From NCBI GenBank assembly GCA_963422465.1, contig OY730173.1, positions 496,001 to 560,000 on the forward strand: a stretch of DNA of 64,000 nucleotides, in the 5' to 3' direction. Made by a program: the position numbers and the translations under genes. Within the stretch, counting starts at the first letter, position 1, and each line of letters starts with the position of its first letter. Source of the DNA: Lichina pygmaea (Eukaryota > Ascomycota > Lichinomycetes > Lichinales > Lichinaceae). Of the stretch, positions 1-9,568 are shown in pieces. Under the pieces are notes generated by a model that saw only the letters and a program-made list of their open reading frames with translations, was not told where the DNA came from and did no database searches.

Positions 1-357
1 CGTACCATCCACCTTTGTGCTGGCATAGAGGACGCTGGACGACTGGTGCGTGAAGCGGGCCAGATGCGCGCCGTACTTCTTGCTGAAGAGCATCTTGGAA
101 TGTGATCCGTCTCGACAACTGTACAGCTGTAGCATCTCATCGTCGCAGGCAGCGACGAGCAGCTCCCCCTGGTTGTCAAAGTCCAAGGAAGTGACGTACG
201 ATTCCGGTTTGGCCGGTTTGAAGAGCTACGGGTAGGCTGGCGTCAGAGGACTGTTCGACGCCAACATCGGGAAGCTCACCTTGCTCGGTCGGTAGGTGTT
301 GATGACCTCGGGGAGTCGAGCTGTCGGCTCGCGCGGGGGATGGGGTGGTTGGACCAT
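1..357 (-). CDS. SWD2: SWD2/WDR82 WD40 protein, N-terminal part
   Basis: Family role: WD40 subunit of the Set1/COMPASS histone H3K4 methyltransferase and, in yeast, of the cleavage/polyadenylation factor; nuclear. Seen here: ATG at 357, exon 1 357..280 (26 codons ending in INTYRPSK), intron 279..226 (54 nt, GTGAGC...TAG), exon 2 from 225 off the left edge. Exon 2 reads LFKPAKPESYVTSLDFD, then GELLVAACDDEMLQLYSC and KYGAHLARFTHQSSSVLYAS, the characteristic first WD repeat and following strand of Swd2/WDR82. Only about the first 100 residues are in the window, so the other blades cannot be checked. Divergent from RNR2 across 464 bp. Confidence 0.85.
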
Positions 358-821
358 GATGAAGGCGTGGACGTCCGCTCGGTCTCCTCATCGTCGCGTA
401 CTTATGCGTGGCCGGATGAATATTGTTCCGGTCCGCTCTCGGGCGTCGGCCGCTTGATATCCCGGGAAGCCACTAAGCAGTTTATAGTCTAGCGCCAATT
501 CCAGGGTTGAGATCATCTCCCGATGACGCCACTAAGCTTAATTGACTCGCGCGTAATCACGTGTCCGCCAAGACAGCGACGCGCTAAGGGCCATCACTCA
601 ACCAGTCAATCACGTCCATCCGACCACGCCCGTTTCTTTTGCTCGGCATCTGCCACTACAAAAACACGTCCGCGCTCCCCTCGGTCTTCGGTCCGCTTCT
701 TCCCTTCTCCATCCGCCGTCGACGACGTCCATATCGGTCCTCTGCATACCCCATACGTGTCACGATCGATCAAGGACGCCGCCATATTCACCCGTCAGTT
801 CCATCCCGTCTCAACGAGCAA
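358..821. promoter_or_regulatory. Divergent SWD2/RNR2 promoter
   Basis: 464 bp between two start codons on opposite strands, so it must hold both promoters. It contains a CACGTG (around 559) and ACGCGC-type sequence (around 580) but no perfect ACGCGT, the binding core of the G1/S factor MBF. Perfect ACGCGT copies are instead inside the RNR2 introns. No clear TATA box is seen. Confidence 0.6.
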
Positions 822-2433
822 ATGTCTACTCTGGTCACTCCTTCCAAGAAGGTGGGTCCTGTCGGCCGAGACGCGTCGCGGTCGAGGGATGACCGACTGA
901 CTGCTCGCTCGACAGGCTGCCAACGCCATCGAGAATCTCAAGATGGGCGAGTCTCCGACGAAGAAAATCGTCTTTGACGCGGCCGACAAAGAAAACGTCA
1001 AGAACGGCCTCGCCCCGGGAGAGCCCGGAACGGTCGCGATCGAGTTCTCGATGGCCCTCGAACACGTCGAGGAGGCCTACGCCACGCTTCCCGAGAGCCT
1101 CAGGGACAGGGTGACGATCAGGCTGGCGGACAAACCGGTCGAGGCCAAGCCCGTGGAGGTCAGGCCTGTGGACGCCAACCCCGCGGACAAGCTCGTCGTC
1201 GCACCGTCGATCAAGCCCGACGAGTCGGACGAACCGCTGCTGCAGGAAAACCCGCATCGCTTCGTCCTCTTTCCCATCAAGTACCACGAGGTAGGTGGTG
1301 CTCGTCGTCCCATCCGTCGTGGCCAGCCCTCGGCGCGTAAGGTGGGCTCCCGTCTGGTGCTCCACTCGCTGACACGCGTCGGTGTTCAGATCTGGCAGAT
1401 GTACAAGAAAGCAGAGGCGTCGTTCTGGACGGCCGAGGAGATTGACCTGTCCAAGGACCTCCACGACTGGAACGACCGGCTGACGGACGACGAACGCTAC
1501 TTCATCTCGCACGTTCTCGCCTTCTTCGCCGCCTCGGACGGCATCGTCAACGAGAACCTGGTGGAACGGTTCAGCGGCGAGGTCCAGATCCCCGAGGCAC
1601 GCTGCTTCTACGGCTTCCAGATCATGATGGAGAACATCCACTCGGAGACATACTCGCTGCTCATCGACACCTACATCAAGGAGCAGAAGCAGCGGACGTA
1701 TCTGTTCGACGCCATTGATACCAGTGCGTCGCTCTCCGCCATCGTGACAGGTTCGCCGCAGCTGACGTGACGCGTCGCAGTCCCATGCATCCGGAAGAAG
1801 GCCGACTGGGCCATCCGATGGATCCAGGACAAGGACTCGACCTTCGCCCAGCGCCTCGTCGCCTTTGCCGCCGTCGAGGGCATCTTCTTCAGCGGCTCGT
1901 TCGCGTCCATCTTCTGGCTCAAGAAGCGGGGGCTGATGCCGGGCCTGACCTTCTCGAACGAGCTCATCTCTCGGGACGAGGGCCTGCACACGGACTTTGC
2001 CTGCCTCCTGCTCTCGCACCTGCGGCACCGGCCGTCGCCGGCGGCGATCGAGAGGATCATCGTCGAGGCCGTGACGATCGAGCAGGAGTTCCTCGTCGAC
2101 GCGCTGCCGTGCGCGCTGCTGGGCATGAACGCGACCCTCATGAAGCAGTACATCGAGTTCGTCGCCGACCGTCTCCTCGTCGCGCTCGGCAACCAGAAGC
2201 ACTACAACGTCTCCAACCCCTTTGACTTTATGGAGTCCATCTCGCTCGCCGGAAAGACCAACTTCTTCGAGAAGCGCGTCGGCGACTACCAGAAGGCCGG
2301 CGTCATGGCCAGCGCCAAGAAGAACAACGGCGCTCCTTCTTCCTCTTCGCCGGCCCCCGAGTCGGGCACCGACGGCGCCGCGACCAACCGGGACGACAAC
2401 GAACGGGGTTTGAACTTTGACGAGGACTTTTAA
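822..2433 (+). CDS. RNR2: Ribonucleotide reductase small subunit (R2)
   Basis: Family role: class Ia R2 subunit, carries the di-iron/tyrosyl radical used to reduce ribonucleotides for DNA synthesis. Four exons: 822..851, 916..1290, 1390..1723, 1781..2433; introns 852-915, 1291-1389, 1724-1780, all with CTGAC branch sites. Joined length 463 aa. Visible R2 motifs: [54 protein letters not shown] (metal ligands E, E, H), [20 protein letters not shown] (E, H), [21 protein letters not shown] and the acidic-aromatic tail FDEDF that docks on R1. Odd: the N-terminal extension has a short degenerate PVE/PVD-type repeat (around nt 1130-1195), which makes the protein longer than the usual about 400 residues. 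Each intron carries one ACGCGT. Confidence 0.95.
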
Positions 2434-4095
2434 ACCCAGATTTTCTCAGCGGCATATCTCTCTCTCTCTCTCTCCCTCTCCCACTGCTACAACCCGATTG
2501 ACTCCCGGAATTACACAGCGATACTCTCCCCTCCGAGCCGCCCCATCCCCAATCATCAGCAGCGTCGTCAGCATCATACCCACTCCCCAATCCAGCCCTC
2601 CCCCATCCTTCCTTTCTCACTTCTCATGCCTCTAGGCACATCTCTCCTCTCTTCGCCTTCCCTTTCCTATCCTCTTCTTTTCTCTTTGTTTCTTCTCCTC
2701 TGGTTATAAGTGATACGCATCGGGGCATACCTTGGTACCGGCGTTCCTCAAGGGGTACGTGGGTGGCAAAGGCACGAATACATGGGTTCGTTGCATGTGA
2801 TGCACGCTGAGAAATGGAAAACGGTCGGTTCACACACATACACGTACATATAGACACACGCACACGTGAATTCTGGTCTTCCTGTCTGTCCTGTCTGTCG
2901 TTCATTGGTAGTGCCGTTCAACGGTTGAATTGGATAGTGGGTAGGTCCATTGGTATGTCCATTGGTAGGTCAATCGATGCGCATTCTCCCATCCAAAGCC
3001 GTGATTACCTGATGCCTGGCAGTGTACTTCCAGGAGTCGTGCAGCCCCACTTCCTGTAGCCGTCATTCTCATTCTCATCCTCTCCCCCCCCCCCTCCTCG
3101 TCGCCCTTCTCGTCCCCATCGTCATGCCGATCCTCGTCATCATCCTCGCTCTCTTCGTTCCGTTGTCCACCACCTTCCCACCATTCCCCGGCGTCTTTTC
3201 GATAGAAGCCCAATTCTCACCTCGATGCAAAGCAAAGCGGCAACGCATACGTACAGTAAGTCCGCCCTCACGCATATCCTCACACACCCCTTGGCATATT
3301 TGTGCCTGGGCAAGACACTCCCACGACCCACGAGAGCGCTGTGGCACCTTTCTTTCTCTTGACACGGCCGCCGGTTTAGTTGTAGTCGAGTCGGTTTGCT
3401 TGACTAGTCAGGTTGACCGAAGAGTGGGTTTGGTGGACGAGTCGGGTAAGGCGAGGAGTCGAGGAGTCGGGTACTTCGTAACTCGTACATCGTACGTCGT
3501 TGGGCCAGGTAGATTCGCGCTCGTCTTTCAAAGGGGGTGGAGAAAGGACGAAACCAAAGGCGGGTGTTCAAAGACCGCGACACTGGAGAATAGCGTAGGA
3601 GAGGTGCAAGTAGAGATAGAAGGGCAAACAAATCATGGGATACAGCACGGAACAGAGAATCATGGCACGTCCAAGTTTTTCAGCGTCGTGAAACATTGAA
3701 CGGGGGGGTGTGGGGCAGGGCACATGCAACGTGGAATAGGACAGAGAAATACCACACGACATGGCGTAGCGTAGCAGACCAGAGCGTAGCACCAGAGCAT
3801 GTGAGACGACAGCACACATCAAAGAGATCGCGCAGTAACGCTTGATAGCAGCATCTACTCTTCGTCTTCCCGCGCCGATTTGCGCCCGTCCCTCCCATCG
3901 ACGCGGAAGATATGCCTTTAGGGCGCGACGATCGCCGTTCCTCATCCAAGCAAGAAAGAAAGAAAGAAAGAAGGAAGGGAAAAAATCCCACTTGGTGTAG
4001 CGTACAGTGGCAGAATGTAATGCTCGAGGCTGGAGCCCTGTCGGATCGTGCTCTGCGAGGCGATGCGATAAAATCCAATGCGCTGCCCACCTGGC
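2434..4095. other. Intergenic between RNR2 and SRP9 3' ends; no supported gene
   Basis: 1.66 kb holding two 3' untranslated regions in convergent arrangement. It contains a CT-rich tract (2459-2483), pyrimidine-rich stretches near 2640-2700 and 3080-3130, and a GAAA/GAAG simple repeat at 3955-3976. A 225-codon open frame (3022..3699) is present but has no recognisable domain or clear coding character and is not called. Confidence 0.5.
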
Positions 4096-4904
4096 TCATC
4101 GTTTGCCACCCTTCTTTCTCTTCTTGCCTTGCCCGGCTGTACCGCCGCCACCTCCTCCGCCGCCGCCGGCACCGGTAGCATGGCCGCTCTGGCCTGCGCT
4201 GGGGTTTGATGCTGCCCCAGCTATTTTCGCTGGGGCCTTTCCTGGCGCTGTAGACGCGGTGCTAGCTGCTGTTCGTCCTGCTGTGGCCGTGGTACCGTTT
4301 TCTGGCCCTGGTCCTCCTCCGCTGCGTGCCGGGGGTGTTGCTTGTGCCTCGGTCGCCGGACCCGATCCTTGGCCACTTCCCTCCTCAGCGGCAGCATCAG
4401 AAAGACCACACATCCCCCGCGCTAGCCTTCCCAAGCTCGACAATAACCGGCCGACCTCGGCGGCCTTGTTGGTGCTGTATTTGAGGCATACGCCCGACAC
4501 GGGGTCATAAGTTCTCAAAACAATGACTGCGCGCGGTACTGCTGGCGGTTGTTGGACGTTGGACTGAGAAGAGGCTGGTTGTGGTGTTGTTGCACTGCCA
4601 CCCGGAGAGGGTTTGGCCGCGTCCGGTTGGTTCTTGGAGCCGCCCTGGAACCGAGTCGCCGTGGTCGGCTGAGGGGACCGGGATGTTCGAGACTGTTTGA
4701 GCTTCTTGTTTGCGTTCTCGACGGTATATCTCGTGACGATCTTGGCCTAGGAGATTTGGGTGAAGTCAGTCAGAGAGATTGCACTTAGATGGTATATCTC
4801 AAGCGCATAAAGGCTGGACGAGCGGTACACACGGTTGTCGGCCGAGCTTGTAGGAGAAGCGCCGATTGCTCGAGCCACTCCTGGCTCGTTGCTAGATACG
4901 GCAT
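4096..4904 (-). CDS. SRP9: Signal recognition particle SRP9/SRP21-type subunit
   Basis: Family role: Alu-domain subunit of the cytosolic signal recognition particle (fungal SRP9-21 family). Seen: ATG at 4904, exon 1 4904..4833 (24 codons, MPYLATSQEWLEQSALLLQA), intron 4832..4747 (86 nt, GTGTGT...CTAG), exon 2 4746..4096; 240 aa. The SRP9 fold is recognisable in two blocks: AKIVTRYTVENANKKL just after the intron and VLRTYDPVSGVCLKY plus NKAAEVGRLLSSLGRLAR. Between them is a Pro/Ser/Gln-rich linker. The C-terminus is low complexity (Ala/Thr/Gly, a run of Gly) ending in the basic tail KKRKKGGKR, common in fungal SRP21-like proteins and fitting RNA contact. Divergent from the DUF1308 gene over about 350 bp. 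Confidence 0.85.
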
Positions 4905-5253
4905 TGCCTTGCGAGACAGGCGGCCAGCGTTGCAAGTCTGGCAGCCTGTGGGGGGCTTGTTGACATGCGACGATCGAGGTTGATTTTGATTTTCAACAGC
5001 TCAGCACGTGTGCGTTAGAGGTAGCCCTCCCCTTGGTTGCTCTGATGTCTACAAGTCCTCACGAGGGGTACGGTAGCTACTTGCTAGCCTCTTGAGATTT
5101 TTGCATCTCTACAGAAATTTACGGTAAGGTCTAAATGTGATGATACTATATCTGTAGACTCTGCCCCACATTCGACCTCCCCAGCTGCCGCGTAGGGCTG
5201 AACATCGTTTCAACTTCCAGTGCAACTTGGCTCTAGCATCCCACAGCTGAACG
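4905..5253. promoter_or_regulatory. Divergent SRP9/DUF1308 promoter
   Basis: 349 bp between opposed start codons. Contains CACGTG at about 5005-5010 and AT-rich sequence near 5100-5150. No conventional TATA box is convincing; called only from position. Confidence 0.5.
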
Positions 5254-7160
5254 ATGGAGAAAGACAGAGTCGACGAGATTCCCGGGTCTGAGACCGGACC
5301 ACTGTCGGCGCCCGACCTTCTTGCCGAATGCCAATGGCTTCTGTTCGAGTTGGAACAGTTCAGAGCCTACCTTGCTCAACACAAGAAAGAGCAATCGGTT
5401 GAGGTTCGCACGTATCGGAGTCGACTGAGGGCAGAGCTGAAAGCCCTGGAGAAAGTGCGTGCTTGTCAGGACTTTGTAGAATCTTGGTGGGACGACTTCT
5501 GATTTGAGGCCTCTTGAGTCCGCCTCGGCATCAGCTCGTCGCGAGGACAACGACAGAGGGGAACGACGGCGATGACTCCGAAAATGACAAAGGAAAACAT
5601 ACTTTGGGACACCATGTTCGATCTTCAAACATGCCGTTTTACATGGCTATCTGGGGTGCGGCAAAGTCGTGTCAGGGTATCGTGGCGCTGAACAAGACCT
5701 TCGAATGTCGTTCCCGACGCGATGCTGGCGGCACAGCGAAAGAAGAGCCTCGGCATGAGCACAAGGCGGGAGCCAGTGGAGAAACAAGCCACGAGACCGC
5801 TCTCAATGGCAAGCCGAGGAAGCGAAAAAGCGTCGTCGTCGACATTGTTGCTCAAGGTGGCAATGAGTGGGTCAAGGTGTCCACAGTCTCCGAGACCAGG
5901 CTCCTGTTCGAGATGGCCGAGAACGGATGGCCTTCTGATGAAGAGAGTGACTCGCAAACACATGAGAACCATTTCTGTGACGGCCACCAAACCCAACAGA
6001 ACAAGGATGCCGAGGAGGGCGATGAGAAGCTCTCCTTACTTCGGCTCGCCGAGGACCTCCACAGTGCAGCCAGTGCCAGCACAAAGCAGCGGAACGGCCG
6101 TCCAACGATCCGCTTTGTCCTGCCAAAGCTCCGCAAAGGCCGAGTCGGTGCTATTGACAGTCTTCTGGCCAAGATAAGTCGTGTAGGCGTCACGGTAGAA
6201 TGCCAACCGGACGTGGGAGCATCCCCTGCGCCTCTGCTCGAAGAGGTACTGCCACGCATGATGCTGGATGAGTTTGCGAACTTTACGCAGACGCTGAACA
6301 TCGACTGCACGATCCTTCTGGCGCTGGTGTCGGACCTGTCTCACAACGCCATAGATCTCGAGCCGTGCTTCCACGTTGCGATCCGTCGTCAGATCGAAAA
6401 GGAACAGGCCGAACAGGTCGTTCCGTCCTTGCTCTGGCCCGCCATGCTCGACAGAGACCTCGTCTGCACGGTGGAAGCGGCCAGACGCATGCGGGAGATT
6501 GTAAACACCATCGGTACGCAGACGGAGAGGGCTCGCACTGTTCTGCTGATGGACGGTATTCGAGGCCGTGGCGACGACAGCGATGACCTGGGCAGTCGCC
6601 AGAATCCTGGCCTACTGGTCAGCAACGACGAGAGTAGCTCGGCGGTAGAGGGAGACGTCATCGCAGCATTCCAACGATACTCGCACTACACCGTTCCAAG
6701 GTCATGGAAGATACCCATCCGCATCGTACCCGCTACGGACGCACCGAGCATCGACATCGCCTCCTTACCGCCTGTAGCGATGGCGGTCAAGGAACGTCTG
6801 ACGCCAATCAACCAATCGGTCTTTCTCTACGGCTGGGTTCAGGGCATGACGACTCTCTCGAGCAACCGCGGCGTGGCCAGAGTCATCTGGGACACCCTTG
6901 CCGAAGCAAGCGGCGACACGACGGCGACGCCTGTGGGTGGAATGGGTCAGGATACGCTGGTCGGCGGGCCGCACAGCAAAGCAGACGGCGACCACGACGC
7001 ACGCGAAGAGCAAGACACAGCCACAGCCACAGGCAAGGAGGTGGGGGTAGAGGCGGCGCCGCGAGATGCCAACAAGACCAAGCCGTCGCATGCAGGTCCG
7101 CGTATATGGCTCTGTCCGACGGCGCGATCACTGCTCGGCAAAGAGAAATCCAGAAGATAG
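5254..7160 (+). CDS. DUF1308 (C7orf25/UPF0415-like) protein
   Basis: Two exons, 5254..5454 and 5535..7160 (intron 5455-5534, GTGCGT...CAG), 608 aa. N-terminal helical block (YRSRLRAELKALEKL) and the conserved core VVVDIVAQGGNEWVKVSTVSE, then PTIRFVLPKLRKGRVGAIDS and GVTVEC, then LNIDCTILLALVSDLSHNAI. The end carries FLYGWVQGMTTLSSN and GPRIWLCPTARSLLGKEKSR. These blocks match what is known of the DUF1308 family, whose molecular function I do not know. Acidic/Glu-rich and Ala-rich low-complexity insertions (around nt 5930-6080 and 6900-7070) separate the blocks and are typical of fungal members. Start chosen because the N-terminal block before the intron matches the family and the intron phase (0) fits. 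Confidence 0.8.
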
Positions 7161-8425
7161 CTTGCTCTAGAAAACATCAAGCCAAAAGCTCAAAGCTCAC
7201 GCCAATTCATTTCTTCCCTGGGCATCTTATCCACCTTCCTTCCAAGGGTTAGAGACATGCATCTCGCTGCCATCTCAGCAGTAAATTGGTCTGACGACCA
7301 AGGCTCGCAGGCTCATCTGCGCAAGAGACATTCCCAGCCAGCCAGGCAACCCGATTATATATCCAATATATATGCTGTGCTTTCATCATCGCCATGATGA
7401 AAGGAGATGTCTATTTCCGATCCTGAAATGGCCTCCCCTGCCTTCACGGCAGAAGTAGATCTCGTGAAGGTCAGACGAGGAAGGACTGACAACGACTCAC
7501 CGACGGGGCTGGGAGTCAGGCTCGAGGACCCGTGTTCGCTTGCATACCTGATGATGGACGATACGGCCTGAACAAGTTCTGACACGCCACCGTTCGCAGC
7601 AACCGATCGCTGGACCAGTAGCTTCCAGCTTCGCCTCGAGCACTCCGAGCCGTTGGACTCCATGCCTTGCACCACACGGTACATGACCCGCACGGATCTC
7701 TCTTGCTCTAGATATATCTAGAGCAAGTAGTTTCATGTTCTGTGGTTTCGAGGGCGGTGCTCTGCCTACTACTGTACGCATGGCACCTTTTTCAGCGCGA
7801 CTGCCGTACCAGGGAATTGCTGTCTCTGCTGGCATTCTAGAAGACGGACCTTGCACGGCTGTCTCTGCCGTCGCGGTCCCTTCTCGGCGAGACCCAAGAG
7901 AAAGAATATGAAGTGAGAAGTAGAAGGACAGGGATGATCATCTCCATCGATGATTCCAGAGAACATCTGTACGACCCCCCTCCCGGACTAGAGACATCTC
8001 TGCCGGTCCCGTTCCCAGGCCAGTCTCCTCCCGGGTCTTCCGCTCCCAGCTCTCCTGATCTTCTCCGACCGGTCTGCTCGTTCCGGAGTCTTTTTGTCTT
8101 GCAACAGAAAGCAACCATCTTGCGTAGATATGAGACACTGTCGACACGTTTGTCGAGAGGTTCAGTGTAGTTCCAAATGCTAGCTATACTGGCTATCATA
8201 CTAGTCGATTGTCTTATCATATCAGCGGTACTACCGTGGTCGTCGTACAGTACTACCCGTACCGGCTACTTCCGGGGAAGAATTCTCTTCTCTTGGCACG
8301 TGAAAGGACTTGGGGGGTAGGGGGGGGGGGGGGGGGGGGGGTTAGATGCTAAAAGGGAGGGGGGAATGGAGAAGAGAGTCCTGCCCCATCCCTTTATATA
8401 TTCTTTCCCGTCAATTCGTATTTCA
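7161..8425. other. Intergenic; no gene supported
   Basis: 1.27 kb downstream of the DUF1308 gene. Six-frame reading gives only short frames without family resemblance. A 22-base G run occupies 8320-8341, just upstream of the tRNA-like unit. Confidence 0.5.
8320..8341. repeat. Poly-G tract (22 G)
   Basis: Uninterrupted G run following TGGGGGGTA; another G-rich block (8645-8670) lies on the other side of the tRNA-like unit. Could form G-quadruplex structures on the plus strand and is prone to length error in sequencing. Confidence 0.9.
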
Positions 8426-8607
8426 GGACGATTGGTCTAGGGGTTTAAGGGCACTCGTGGGAGTCTCGGTAGCCAGTCTGAATATTCATGGGTGTGGACC
8501 AAGTTAGTGTCCCATGCGAATATGGCAGTGGATACCTGGGCGCTCAGACAGCCGGCTTGTCCCGGGGTCTGGAAAGGGGGGCGCGGGTTCGAATCCCGCA
8601 TCGTCTA
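8426..8607 (+). tRNA. tRNA-like Pol III gene with long intron, isotype not assigned
   Basis: Evidence seen: the 5' seven bases GGACGAT pair with ATCGTCT at 8600-8606 (one G-U). A perfect T arm GCGGG-TTCGAAT-CCCGC lies at 8583-8599 and doubles as a B box. An A box (TGGTCTAGGGG) lies at 8433-8443, and T9 follows 14 nt after the acceptor. The D arm GTCT...GGGC pairs with wobbles. The unit is 182 nt, so it needs an intron of roughly 95-110 nt, or it is a degenerate/interrupted tRNA. The block before the T arm resembles a class II (Leu/Ser) variable arm, but I could not place an anticodon stem confidently. May be a pseudo-tRNA. Confidence 0.5.
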
Positions 8608-9568
8608 CTCAATATTTCTCTTTTTTTTTGCACTTCTTTTTTTTGGGGGGGGGGGGGTTTGGGGGGGGGGCCCATGATCGGGCACGATCAGGCATCTCCA
8701 GGCATCATCAGGCATCATCAGGCATGGGTGTCTTATTCTTCACAGGGACTTCCATATCTGTATCACCTCACCACTTGATACACAGCATGATACATATACA
8801 CTTGAGAATACCATCCGCCGCCAGACAACGAATTATACCGCGATGCATCTTCACGTCTGGCTAGTCTGCGGAGTACTGCCGGAGAAACTGGGCCTGATAC
8901 TACAAACGAAGACAGTCAATCATTGATCAGCACCTGCACGACCAGCTGTAGAAAGGGGGCCACGGCCCTCGACCCTGGATAATCGAGGACGTCGACCCAG
9001 GAAAACCGAGGACGTTCACTCTGATTACCTCCTTCGCTTGCCCTACCTCCATCCGCCCCTGGCTCAATCACATCTTCTACTTCCAGACCACCAAGGGATA
9101 AGAAAGAGTAGATATGGAACAGTCTCGACTACATGAGCAGTACGTTAACCACCTTCTCTTTGATCCCGGCAAGACTGTTCTGGGCGTATCGTACTGTACG
9201 ACGTACGGTATGGTGTCCAGAGCCACGCAGCTTTGGATAAAGACTGTTTCGCGCTGGTCGTGAATCTCATGCGTGCCAAACAAGCTTCTATTTTTGACCA
9301 TACTTACATGCGATGGAGTGGTCCGCGATCGACAGGTGGATAGACAAGTGTGAGAGGACCGAATCTCTATACCGTGAACAGGCCTCCAGATATGTACCAT
9401 CCCTCCGAGCCAACAGGAAAACGCGAGGGGGAACCTGGCTCCAAACTCCCTCGCTCGTCTCGGCATCCCCGTCAGGGAACATACGAGCAGAAACGTGAAA
9501 CGCTATTGACCGACTCAAACTGCAAAGATGCACACCCTGCCAGTTTATCATACACCAGACACCGGACG
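8608..9568. other. Intergenic; short tandem repeat, no gene
   Basis: 961 bp to the 3' end of the PTM1-like gene. Holds the G-rich tract 8645-8670 and about four copies of a 10-bp CAGGCATCAT-type repeat (8687-8727). No coding frame with support. Confidence 0.5.
8621..8629 (+). terminator. Pol III T-run terminator
   Basis: Nine T residues 14 nt past the end of the tRNA-like unit, the expected position and length for RNA polymerase III termination. Confidence 0.6.

Noticed and set aside
835-2202. 455-codon open frame antisense to RNR2
   Set aside because: It mirrors GC-rich R2 codons, has no family resemblance, and the plus strand is clearly RNR2.
3022-3699. 225-codon plus-strand frame with a hydrophobic stretch
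   Set aside because: Sits in a 3' intergenic region, low-complexity pyrimidine tract produces the hydrophobic run, no domain or splice context.
7355-7966. Several 60-120 codon minus-strand frames downstream of the DUF1308 gene
   Set aside because: No recognisable domain, no consistent splice structure, no overlap into a larger frame.
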